A stretch of 64,000 nt of DNA. Origin: Winogradskyella aurantiaca. Its GTDB lineage: Bacteria > Bacteroidota > Bacteroidia > Flavobacteriales > Flavobacteriaceae. Below are positions 9,545 to 17,335 of the stretch, in pieces. The notes beneath the pieces were generated by a model. That model saw only the letters and a list, made by a program, of their open reading frames with translations. It made no database searches and was not told where the DNA came from. How positions within the stretch are numbered: the first letter of the stretch is position 1; the number at the start of each line of letters is the position of its first letter. The stretch lies in NCBI RefSeq assembly GCF_003362725.1, contig NZ_QKTV01000001.1, forward strand, positions 124,001 to 188,000, in the 5' to 3' direction. The position numbers and the translations under genes were made by a program.

Positions 9545-11992
9545 TTGAAAGTACTGAAGTTCGGTGGTACCTCTGTAGCCAACGCCGAAAACATAAATAA
9601 AGTTATTGATATCGTTGCAACCGAATCTGAACAACAACCCCTTGTTGTGGTTGTTTCAGCCTTAGGTGGAATTACCAACGAATTATTGAAGGCTGGTGAG
9701 CTAGCGAATAAAAAAGATTTGAGCTATTTAGATCTATTTGAGTCTATTAAAAGACGTCATTTAGAAACCATCCATCTTCTAATTCCAGAGGATAAAAATG
9801 CACAAGTTTTACTTAAGGCCCAGGAACGACTTGAGGACCTAAATGAAATGCTTCAGGGTATTTATTTAATTAATGAGTTTTCCAACAAGACCAAGGATAC
9901 TATCTTAAGCTATGGTGAGTTATTATCGTCATTCATTATTTCAGAAACGCTGAAGAATCATGTTAAAGAGTCTGCCCTTAAAGATAGCCGTGAACTAATT
10001 ATAACTGATTCTAATTTCACCCAGGCCAATCTTAATATTTCACTAACAAGGCAGAAGGTCTCAGAATATTTTAAGGATACCAATGAAAAAATAACAGTCG
10101 TTCCAGGATTTGTTTCGAGGAATGAAAATCAGGATACTACCACCTTGGGACGTGGTGGGTCCGACTATACGGCTGCTATCATAGCGGCCATAATAAACGC
10201 CTCTTCTTTAGAGATTTGGACCGATGTAAGTGGTATGTTTACTGCCAATCCAAAACTGGTAAAGCAGGCTTTCCCAATTGAGCAAATATCTTATCAGGAA
10301 GCCATGGAACTGTCTCACTTTGGTGCTAAGGTGTTGTTCCCTCCTACGGTGCAACCTGCGCTTCAAAAACAGGTTCCCATCTATATTAAAAACACATTTG
10401 AACCCGAAGCGCCTGGCACTTTAATCAGTCATAAACCTAATGGAAGTAGAGGTCCAGTCAAGGGCATTAGTCACATTGAAGATATTGCATTGCTAACGCT
10501 GGAAGGAAACGGCATGATTGGGGTTCCAGGATTTTCTACACGTCTTTTCTCGAGCCTATCGAGAAGTGAAATAAATATTATTCTAATCACCCAAGCCTCT
10601 TCTGAACATTCCATTTGTGTTGGGGTTTTCAATTCCGATATTGCAAAAGCCAAGCAAGCCGTTGACAAGGAATTTGCCTATGAGATTTCATTGAAAAAAA
10701 TCAATCCCTTATTAGTAGAAGATGGCTTAGCCATTATAGCTGTTGTAGGCGATAATATGAAAAACCATCAGGGGATTAGCGGAAGAATGTTTAGGTCTTT
10801 GGGCAAAAATAATGTGAATGTAAGGGCTATTGCCCAAGGAGCATCGGAACGCAATATTTCGGCAGTCATTGCCCATAAAGACATTAAAAAAGCCCTCACT
10901 ACTTTACATAATAGGTTCTTCGAAAAGCAAACTAAAACACTAAATTTATTTATTGTTGGAGTCGGTAATGTGGGTTCCATTTTACTAAATCAAATAAAGC
11001 AACAGCATGACTATCTTCGAGAAAATCTCTTGCTTAATGTCAAGGTGGTTGGCATAAGTAACTCCAGAAAAATGATCTTTGATGAAGCAGGGCTTGACTT
11101 ATCTACTTGGACCGAAAGCATTAAAGATGGCCATTCAAGGACTGACGAATCCTTCTTCGAGACGGTCAAAAGTTTTAATTTAGGGAATAGCATCTTCATT
11201 GATATCACCGCAAATGAGGCTGTAGCTAAAACCTATGGTGCATATTTAAAAGAGAGCATTTCTGTAATTGCTTGTAATAAAATTGCTTGCTCCTCTACCT
11301 ATTCGGATTATCAAGAACTTAAAGAACTATCCAAAAAGTACAACGCAGGCTTTCTTTTTGAAACCAATGTTGGTGCAGGCCTACCAGTCATATACACTCT
11401 TAATAACTTGATAAATTCAGGAGATAAAATTAACAGTATTCAAGCAGTCCTATCTGGTAGCCTCAATTTCATCTTTAACAACTATAACGAGTCAACCAGT
11501 TTTTACGATGTTGTCAAACAAGCACAAGATGAAGGCTATACTGAACCGGATCCAAGAATTGATTTAAGTGGAGTTGATGTTGCCAGAAAGATTCTGATTC
11601 TCGCTAGAGAAGCAGGTTTTAAAATTGATCTGGGCGATATTGAAAATATCTCTTTTTTACCGAATTCGAGTTTAGAGGCAGGTTCAGTTGCGGATTTTTA
11701 TGAGACCTTAAAATCTGAAAGCGCCCACTTTGAACACTTGTATACTTCTGCCAAGAGTAAGGATTGTGAGCTCAAATATGTGGCTGAGTTCAATAATGGA
11801 AAAGCAAAAGTAGGGCTCAAAGAAATTAACAAAGACCATCCCTTCTATAATTTACAGGGAAAGGATAATATTGTTTTATTCTATACCGAACGTTATCCAG
11901 AACAACCACTTATTATTAAAGGGGCTGGCGCTGGAGCTGAGGTGACCGCATCTGGATTGTTCGCAGATATCATTACATTAGGCAGAAATTAA
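9545..11992 (+). CDS. thrA: Bifunctional aspartokinase / homoserine dehydrogenase I
   Basis: Fusion enzyme of 815 residues, close to E. coli ThrA. Residues 1-~290 are the aspartokinase domain (KVLKFGGTSVAN at the start, TTLGRGGSDYTAA near 200); ~310-460 hold the ACT pair that binds the feedback amino acid; from ~465 the homoserine dehydrogenase begins with the Rossmann motif FIVGVGNVGS and ends with the catalytic region around EGYTEPDPRIDLSGVDVARK. The start is a TTG at 9545: family proteins begin exactly at M-(K/R)-VLKFGGTSV and no ATG or GTG lies at the right place. It carries out steps 1 and 3 of threonine synthesis; step 2 (asd) is not in the window. Threonine feedback is inferred from the family. 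Confidence 0.96.
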   Translation: MKVLKFGGTSVANAENINKVIDIVATESEQQPLVVVVSALGGITNELLKAGELANKKDLSYLDLFESIKRRHLETIHLLIPEDKNAQVLLKAQERLEDLNEMLQGIYLINEFSNKTKDTILSYGELLSSFIISETLKNHVKESALKDSRELIITDSNFTQANLNISLTRQKVSEYFKDTNEKITVVPGFVSRNENQDTTTLGRGGSDYTAAIIAAIINASSLEIWTDVSGMFTANPKLVKQAFPIEQISYQEAMELSHFGAKVLFPPTVQPALQKQVPIYIKNTFEPEAPGTLISHKPNGSRGPVKGISHIEDIALLTLEGNGMIGVPGFSTRLFSSLSRSEINIILITQASSEHSICVGVFNSDIAKAKQAVDKEFAYEISLKKINPLLVEDGLAIIAVVGDNMKNHQGISGRMFRSLGKNNVNVRAIAQGASERNISAVIAHKDIKKALTTLHNRFFEKQTKTLNLFIVGVGNVGSILLNQIKQQHDYLRENLLLNVKVVGISNSRKMIFDEAGLDLSTWTESIKDGHSRTDESFFETVKSFNLGNSIFIDITANEAVAKTYGAYLKESISVIACNKIACSSTYSDYQELKELSKKYNAGFLFETNVGAGLPVIYTLNNLINSGDKINSIQAVLSGSLNFIFNNYNESTSFYDVVKQAQDEGYTEPDPRIDLSGVDVARKILILAREAGFKIDLGDIENISFLPNSSLEAGSVADFYETLKSESAHFEHLYTSAKSKDCELKYVAEFNNGKAKVGLKEINKDHPFYNLQGKDNIVLFYTERYPEQPLIIKGAGAGAEVTASGLFADIITLGRN

Positions 11993-11996
11993 GAGC

Positions 11997-12917
11997 GTGG
12001 AAAGCATCAAAATATTTGCACCAGCAACGGTAGCCAATCTCTCCTGCGGCTATGATGCCATGGGCCTGGCTTTAGAAGCTTTAGGAGATGAGATGTTATT
12101 TACTAAGACTAACACCAAAGGTGTAAGGATTAGTAAAATTTATGGTGCAGACCTCCCATATGAGGCTGATAAAAATGTAGCTGGAGTGGTTGCTAAATTA
12201 TTGCTGGATGACGCTAAAGTAGATTTTGGGCTTGACATCGAAATCTGGAAAAACTTTAAACCTGGAAGCGGATTGGGAAGTAGCGCCGCCAGTGGTGCTG
12301 GAGCAGCTTTTGCAGTAAATCAGCTTTTAGGATCTAAATACAGCAAGCTCGAACTTACCAAATTTGCCATGCAAGGTGAAGTAGCAGCTTGTGGATCGGC
12401 TATTGCTGATAACGTCGCCGCCTGTATTTATGGTGGCTTTGTATTGGTGAGAAGTTATGACCCTTTAGATATTGTGAGTATCCCTACACCATCAGATTTA
12501 GCTGTAACTATTATTCACCCTCAAATTGAAATAAAAACTGAAGATGCACGAAAGGTTGTTCCAGATTCCATTCCTATTAAAACAGCGGTATCCCAATGGG
12601 CTAATGTTGGTGGCCTCATCAGTGGATTATATTCTAGTAATTACGATTTAATAGGGGCTTCTATTCAAGATTTTGTTGTGGAGCCACAACGCAAACTACT
12701 AATACCAAAGTTTGATGATGTTAAAAAAGCAGCTTTGGAATCAGGTGCCTTAGGAGCTGGTATTTCAGGTTCAGGACCATCAATTTTTGCACTTAGTAAG
12801 GGGGATGCAACTGCTAAGCAGGTCGCTGAAACTATGGATCTGGTTTATGCTTCAACAGGTATTGATTATAATATATATGTATCGCATATCAGTAAAAATG
12901 GTACCAGGGTGTTATGA
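11997..12917 (+). CDS. thrB: Homoserine kinase
   Basis: GHMP-family kinase of 306 residues that phosphorylates homoserine with ATP. The N-terminal IKIFAPATVANLSCGYDAMG segment and the phosphate-binding loop PGSGLGSSAASGAGAA (near residue 90) identify it; GAGISGSGPSIFAL is the third GHMP motif. The start is a GTG at 11997, 4 bp after the thrA stop, giving the conserved N-terminus directly. Its stop overlaps the thrC ATG by 4 bp. Mevalonate-type GHMP kinases are excluded by context and by the homoserine-kinase-like N-terminus. Confidence 0.96.
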   Translation: MESIKIFAPATVANLSCGYDAMGLALEALGDEMLFTKTNTKGVRISKIYGADLPYEADKNVAGVVAKLLLDDAKVDFGLDIEIWKNFKPGSGLGSSAASGAGAAFAVNQLLGSKYSKLELTKFAMQGEVAACGSAIADNVAACIYGGFVLVRSYDPLDIVSIPTPSDLAVTIIHPQIEIKTEDARKVVPDSIPIKTAVSQWANVGGLISGLYSSNYDLIGASIQDFVVEPQRKLLIPKFDDVKKAALESGALGAGISGSGPSIFALSKGDATAKQVAETMDLVYASTGIDYNIYVSHISKNGTRVL

Positions 12918-14215
12918 GGTATTTTAGTCTAAATCATAAGGCCCCCGAGGTCTCTTTTCAAGAAGCAGTAGTAAAAGGTTTAGCTCCGGATAAAGGCTTG
13001 TATTTTCCAAATACTATTGAGAGCCTCTCTGAGTCGTTCTTTGAAACAATTGAATCTTTAGATCATGTAACCATTGCTTTTGAAGCGATTAAACAGTTTG
13101 TTGGTAACGAGATTCCTGAGCAAGATTTAAAAGCCATTCTTGAAGACGTCTTAAGCTTCGACTTTCCTATAGTTGAGATAGATAAAAACATTGCCTCTCT
13201 AGAGTTATATCATGGGCCTACTATGGCCTTTAAAGATGTTGGAGCACGATTTATGGCCAGATGCTTGGGTTATTTTAATAAGCAAAAAGATAGCCAAGAG
13301 GATATTACGGTTTTAGTCGCTACCTCTGGTGATACTGGCGGAGCTGTTGCAAGCGGTTTCCTGGGCGTGGATGGTGTAGAAGTAGTCATCTTATATCCCA
13401 GTGGTAAGGTAAGTGACATCCAAGAAAAACAATTGACGACTCTTGGTAATAACATCACATCTTTTGAAGTAGATGGTGTTTTTGACGATTGTCAGGCCAT
13501 GGTAAAGCGGGCCTTTTTGGACAAGGACCTCGAAGGGAAACGAAGCCTCACCTCAGCCAACTCTATCAATATTGCCAGGTGGTTACCTCAAATGTTTTAC
13601 TATTTCTTTGCCTACAAAGCATTAAAACACAAATCCGAAGCGCTCGTGTTTTCAGTACCAAGTGGCAACTATGGTAATATTTGTGCCGGGATGGTGGCTC
13701 AAAAATTAGGCTTACCAATACAGCACTTTGTAACCGGAACCAATGAAAATGATACCGTGCCAGAATATCTAAAGACAGGCAATTATAAAACTAAATCTTC
13801 TGTGGCCACAATTTCCAATGCCATGGATGTTGGTGCTCCAAGTAATTTTATTCGTATCAAAGAATTACACGATCATGATTTTAAAAAACTAAAAACAAAT
13901 CTTTCTGGTTTCAGTTATTCAGATGAAGAAACTATTGAAGCCATTAACTATTTAAATGAGACTAAAAACTATATTGCAGACCCTCATGGTGCTATAGGCT
14001 TTTTAGCTTTGAGAGACTATTTGGATTCTAATGACGGAATTCAAGGGGTGTTTTTAGAAACAGCTCACCCAATTAAATTCTTGCCGGTTATACCCAAACA
14101 AATAGCAGACAAAATTGAAACCCCAACTCAAATTGAAGCCCTTTTGCATCTTGAAAAGAAAAGTTTCGTGATTTCTGGTTACGAAGAACTAAAGCACTAT
14201 TTACTTAATAATTAG
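12914..14215 (+). CDS. thrC: Threonine synthase
   Basis: PLP enzyme of 433 residues that turns O-phosphohomoserine into threonine. Like E. coli ThrC it has the N-terminal RYFSLNH...V(S)F extension, Lys107 in GPTMAFKDVGARF as the PLP lysine, ATSGDTGGAVASGF as a cofactor loop and SANSINIARW(L)PQ. It overlaps thrB by 4 bp and is the last gene of the ilv-thr run; downstream there is only a weak terminator-like element. The clustering with ilvA means the product of this gene is the substrate of an enzyme encoded 4 kb earlier on the same transcript. Confidence 0.96.
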   Translation: MRYFSLNHKAPEVSFQEAVVKGLAPDKGLYFPNTIESLSESFFETIESLDHVTIAFEAIKQFVGNEIPEQDLKAILEDVLSFDFPIVEIDKNIASLELYHGPTMAFKDVGARFMARCLGYFNKQKDSQEDITVLVATSGDTGGAVASGFLGVDGVEVVILYPSGKVSDIQEKQLTTLGNNITSFEVDGVFDDCQAMVKRAFLDKDLEGKRSLTSANSINIARWLPQMFYYFFAYKALKHKSEALVFSVPSGNYGNICAGMVAQKLGLPIQHFVTGTNENDTVPEYLKTGNYKTKSSVATISNAMDVGAPSNFIRIKELHDHDFKKLKTNLSGFSYSDEETIEAINYLNETKNYIADPHGAIGFLALRDYLDSNDGIQGVFLETAHPIKFLPVIPKQIADKIETPTQIEALLHLEKKSFVISGYEELKHYLLNN

Positions 14216-14237
14216 CAAAATAAGGGTGCTTTTTTTA
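14214..14237 (+). terminator. Weak terminator-like element after thrC
   Basis: A 4-bp inverted repeat AGCA / TGCT (14214-14217 with 14227-14230) overlapping the thrC stop, followed by a run of eight T. The stem is short, so termination here is uncertain; it is the only candidate end of the ilv-thr transcript before the arginine leader. Confidence 0.4.
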
Positions 14238-14310
14238 TTGAGATCATAATTTTTTCAAGAATAAACACTAAATGAAGGGTCAATAAAAATATATTTTTAC
14301 TTTTACCCTT

Positions 14311-14418
14311 ATTAAACGCAAAGCAAAGATTTTGTTGGCCTTAATCTTAATATTCATATTCAGTTCTGTTGTTCTTCTCAACAACAGAAGGTTACGCCTT
14401 GCTTTCCGTCGCCCGTAA
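14311..14418 (+). CDS. Candidate arginine-rich leader peptide of the arg operon
   Basis: A short open frame of up to 35 codons between thrC and the first arg gene. It has a basic start (KRKAK), a hydrophobic middle rich in Leu, Ile, Phe and Val, and a tail with five arginine codons within nine positions: AGA AGG at 14386-14391, CGC at 14395, CGT CGC at 14407-14412, then CCG and TAA. A sixth Arg is at codon 3. There is no ATG: the start could be ATT at 14311 (giving KRKAK...), or TTG at 14332 or 14335. Its stop lies 18 bp before a terminator hairpin, and the acyltransferase gene begins 90 bp downstream. That layout is what ribosome-mediated attenuation needs, with ribosomes stalling at Arg codons when arginyl-tRNA is scarce. 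The missing ATG is the main doubt. Confidence 0.5.
   Translation: MKRKAKILLALILIFIFSSVVLLNNRRLRLAFRRP
14364..14389 (+). promoter_or_regulatory. Perfect 10-bp hairpin in the arg leader
   Basis: TTCTGTTGTT (14364-14373) is the exact reverse complement of AACAACAGAA (14380-14389), with a 6-nt CTTCTC loop. It lies inside the candidate leader peptide, just ahead of and including its first Arg codon pair. A second small stem, TTACG (14392-14396) with CGTAA (14414-14418), covers the rest of the Arg codons. Together they look like a structured mRNA leader. Possible roles are a pause hairpin or part of mutually exclusive structures; I could not find a strong antiterminator pairing by eye. Confidence 0.55.
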
Positions 14419-14436
14419 GGGTACACTACTATTTTT

Positions 14437-14465
14437 AGAACCTAGGTGAGTCCGGTTCTGTTTTT
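14437..14465 (+). terminator. Intrinsic terminator upstream of the arg operon (attenuator candidate)
   Basis: AGAACC (14437-14442) pairs with GGTTCT (14454-14459), with an inner GG/CC pair (14445-14446 with 14452-14453), followed by GTTTTT. It stands 18 bp after the stop of the Arg-rich leader frame and 42 bp before the first structural gene, so transcripts starting upstream of the leader must pass it. This is the expected place of an attenuator. Confidence 0.65.
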
Positions 14466-14507
14466 CAAACACTTCAAATTACATTTTAAACCAAAAACAC
14501 AATTGCA

Positions 14508-15131
14508 ATGAAAATTGTTATTGCTGATAAATCACATATCATTTATGCAGATGTCATCTGCAAAACCATTGAAGAAGCTGCCCAAGTTAGAGGAACTGGT
14601 ATTGCCAAACGACAACCAGATTATATTATCTCAAAAATGGAAAATGGTAACGCCGTAATTGCACTTGAGGGTGATCAATTTGCAGGATTCTGTTACATCG
14701 AAGCCTGGGGCCATGGTAAGTTTGTTGCTAACTCCGGATTGATAGTTCATCCCAACTTCAGAAATCAAGGCTTAGCTAAAAAAATCAAGAAAGTCATTTT
14801 TCGGCATTCCAGAACAAAGTTCCCAAATTCTAAAGTTTTTAGTATTACCACAGGCCTAGCTGTTATGAAAATGAACAGCGAATTAGGTTATAAGCCTGTT
14901 ACATTTTCTGAATTAACGGATGATCAATCCTTTTGGGATGGCTGTCAGACCTGTAAAAACTATGACGTTCTTCAGCGTACAGAGCAAAAAATGTGTTTGT
15001 GTACTGGAATGTTGTATGACCCTTCTCAACATACAAGGCCTGAGACAGGCAATCATAAATACGATAAAAAAGTTTGGACACGATTGAAAAATATCAAACA
15101 GTCGATGTTCCTAAAAAAAGAAAAAAAGTAA
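14508..15131 (+). CDS. GNAT-family acyltransferase heading the arg operon
   Basis: Protein of 207 residues with a GNAT fold: the beta-4/alpha-3 acetyl-CoA site is the VHPNFRNQGLAKKIKK segment (about 84-99), preceded by AVIALEGDQFAGFCYIE. The C-terminal third is unusual for a GNAT: it has CQTC and CLC cysteine pairs (about 145-166), which could bind a metal, and a very basic end (KKEKK). No argA or argJ is otherwise present in the window, and this is the first gene of the operon, 4 bp before argG, so the best inference is that it acylates glutamate in the first step of arginine synthesis. Given the SOTCase-like carbamoyltransferase downstream, the acyl donor may be succinyl-CoA rather than acetyl-CoA. 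Function is inferred from position and fold only. Confidence 0.7.
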   Translation: MKIVIADKSHIIYADVICKTIEEAAQVRGTGIAKRQPDYIISKMENGNAVIALEGDQFAGFCYIEAWGHGKFVANSGLIVHPNFRNQGLAKKIKKVIFRHSRTKFPNSKVFSITTGLAVMKMNSELGYKPVTFSELTDDQSFWDGCQTCKNYDVLQRTEQKMCLCTGMLYDPSQHTRPETGNHKYDKKVWTRLKNIKQSMFLKKEKK

Positions 15132-15135
15132 ACCG

Positions 15136-16314
15136 ATGAAAAAACTAGTAATTGCCTACAGCGGAGGCTTGGACACCTCTTATTGTGCCGTTAGTTTGAG
15201 CAAAGCAGGATATGACGTGCATGCTGTTAGCGTTAACACAGGGGGCTTTACCCTAGAGGAAATAAAAACTATTGAGAACAATGCCTATAAGATGGGGGTG
15301 TCTACTTATAAAAATATTGATGCCATTGCTACCTACTACAATAAGGTTATTAAATACTTAATATTTGGCAACGTTCTCAAGAACAATACCTATCCCCTAT
15401 CAGTAAGTGCTGAACGTATCATTCAGGCCATTGAGATTATTGAATACGCCAAGAGTATCAATGCCCAATACATTGCTCATGGGAGCACTGGTGCCGGTAA
15501 TGACCAGGTGCGTTTTGACATGATTTTTCAAACACTGGCCTCAGAGATTGAAATTATTACTCCAATAAGAGATGGCCAACTTTCGAGACAGGAAGAAATA
15601 GACTATTTAAAAGCTAATGGAATTGATATGTCATGGGAGAAAGCAAAGTATTCAGTCAATAAAGGACTTTGGGGTACTAGTGTTGGAGGTGATGAAACCT
15701 TAACATCCGAAAAGCCCTTGCCTAATTCTGCCTATCCTTCTCAATTAGAAAAAGAAACTAATGAGACCATTACCCTTAATTTTAATCAAGGTGAACTAGT
15801 GGGGATTAATGGAAATATGGGGGATTCTGAACAATGTATTAAAGCGCTAAATAATATTGCCACCAAGTTTGCTATTGGAAGAGATATTCATGTTGGTGAT
15901 ACCATTGTTGGGATTAAAGGACGTGTTGGCTTTGAGGCTGCTGCTGCTTTAATAACAATTAAGGCACACCACTTGCTAGAGAAACACACCTTAACTAAAT
16001 GGCAACTACAGCACAAAGAATACCTGTCAAGTTTTTATGGTATGCATTTACACGAAGGTCAGTATTTGGATCCTGTGATGCGAGATATTGAGGCCTTTCT
16101 GGATAATAGTCAATCGAAGGTAACCGGAAGTGTCTATGTGACTTTAAAGCCCTATCATTTTTCTTTAGATGGCATCAATTCTCCTAACGATTTAATGAGT
16201 ACAAAATTTGGTAGCTATGGTGAAGAAAATAAAGGCTGGACGGCAGAAGAGGCTAAAGGCTTTATCAAGATTATTGGCAATCAAAATAGAATATATCAAC
16301 ACGTAAATTCATAG
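15136..16314 (+). CDS. argG: Argininosuccinate synthase
   Basis: Joins citrulline and aspartate with ATP to give argininosuccinate. The N-terminal PP-loop AYSGGLDTS (residues 7-15) is the ATP-pyrophosphatase signature. At 392 residues the length is normal. Conserved downstream blocks include the STGAGNDQVRF segment and VNKGLWGTSVGG. The ATG at 15136 follows the acyltransferase stop by 4 bp; argC begins 2 bp after its end. Placing the two last-stage genes (argG here, argH at the end) around the acyl-intermediate genes puts the entire pathway from glutamate to arginine, apart from carbamoyl-phosphate synthase, in one operon. Confidence 0.96.
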   Translation: MKKLVIAYSGGLDTSYCAVSLSKAGYDVHAVSVNTGGFTLEEIKTIENNAYKMGVSTYKNIDAIATYYNKVIKYLIFGNVLKNNTYPLSVSAERIIQAIEIIEYAKSINAQYIAHGSTGAGNDQVRFDMIFQTLASEIEIITPIRDGQLSRQEEIDYLKANGIDMSWEKAKYSVNKGLWGTSVGGDETLTSEKPLPNSAYPSQLEKETNETITLNFNQGELVGINGNMGDSEQCIKALNNIATKFAIGRDIHVGDTIVGIKGRVGFEAAAALITIKAHHLLEKHTLTKWQLQHKEYLSSFYGMHLHEGQYLDPVMRDIEAFLDNSQSKVTGSVYVTLKPYHFSLDGINSPNDLMSTKFGSYGEENKGWTAEEAKGFIKIIGNQNRIYQHVNS

Positions 16315-16316
16315 CT

Positions 16317-17294
16317 ATGATAAAAGTTGGCATTATAGGAGGAGCAGGATATACCGCTGGAGAATTGATACGGTTATTGATCCATCACGAAAAAGTGACC
16401 ATAGATTTTGTATTTAGCACATCTAACGCTGCTAATAAAATATACGCAGTTCACCAGGATTTGGTTGGTGCCTTAGAACAAGAATTTACTAATACTTTAA
16501 ATCCAGATGTCGATGCAGTGTTTCTATGCTTAGGGCATGGCAATTCTAAAATGTTTCTTGAAGAAAACAATTTTTCAGACAATACTAAGATCATTGATTT
16601 GAGTAATGACTTTAGACTAAAGCCCAATCAGATTTTTAAGGGCAAAGAATTCATTTATGGACTCCCAGAATTACAAAAGGAGCATATAAAAGATACTAAT
16701 CATATTGCCAATCCCGGTTGTTTTGCCACCGCCATTCAATTAGCACTACTGCCCCTATTTAACTCTAATTTGGCTAAAAAAGATATCCATATAAATGCGG
16801 TGACTGGAGCTACAGGTGCGGGAACCTCACTGTCTAAAACCACGCATTTTACGTGGCGGGACAATAATTTTTCTTATTACAAGCCTTTTATGCACCAACA
16901 TTTAGATGAGATCAAGCAATCCGTAAAACAGCTGGATAACAATTTTAAGTCGGAAATATACTTTATGCCCAACCGGGGAAATTTCTCAAGAGGCATATTC
17001 GCAACAGCATACACAAAATATGAGGGCGGTTTAGAGGAGGCTAAACAAATCTATAAAAACTACTACAAAAACGACCCCTTCACTATGCTGTCAGATGATG
17101 AGATTCATCTTAAACAAGTTGTAAATACAAATAACTGTGTTTTACACCTACATAAGCACGAGAATCAATTATTAGTAACAAGTATTATAGATAATTTACT
17201 TAAGGGAGCTTCTGGTCAGGCCATACAAAACATGAACTTAATGTTTGGTTTTAACGAGTCCGAAGGGCTTAAACTTAAAGCAACTTATTTTTAA
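16317..17294 (+). CDS. argC: N-acyl-gamma-glutamyl-phosphate reductase
   Basis: NADPH-dependent reductase of 325 residues that turns N-acylglutamyl phosphate into the semialdehyde. It has the Rossmann start VGIIGGAGYTAGELIRLL and the catalytic cysteine Cys135 in HIANPGCFATA; the GATGAGTSLSKTTHF and H-rich substrate segments follow. The acyl group is probably acetyl or succinyl; this cannot be told from ArgC itself. It sits 2 bp behind argG and 41 bp ahead of the proC start. Confidence 0.95.
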   Translation: MIKVGIIGGAGYTAGELIRLLIHHEKVTIDFVFSTSNAANKIYAVHQDLVGALEQEFTNTLNPDVDAVFLCLGHGNSKMFLEENNFSDNTKIIDLSNDFRLKPNQIFKGKEFIYGLPELQKEHIKDTNHIANPGCFATAIQLALLPLFNSNLAKKDIHINAVTGATGAGTSLSKTTHFTWRDNNFSYYKPFMHQHLDEIKQSVKQLDNNFKSEIYFMPNRGNFSRGIFATAYTKYEGGLEEAKQIYKNYYKNDPFTMLSDDEIHLKQVVNTNNCVLHLHKHENQLLVTSIIDNLLKGASGQAIQNMNLMFGFNESEGLKLKATYF

Positions 17295-17335
17295 AATGGT
17301 TCCCTTTCTTTTTGGGAAATACAAATTACAATCAT

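Noticed and set aside
14266-14310. AAGGGT / ACCCTT inverted repeat (14275-14280 with 14305-14310) as terminator of thrC
   Set aside because: The arms are far apart (24 bp, mostly A/T) and no T-run follows, so it is not a credible terminator; at most a protein-binding site.
14341-14363. ArgR-type ARG box in the arg leader
   Set aside because: Only a partial match to the TGAAT-N4-ATTCA arrangement on the reverse strand; too weak in AT-rich DNA.
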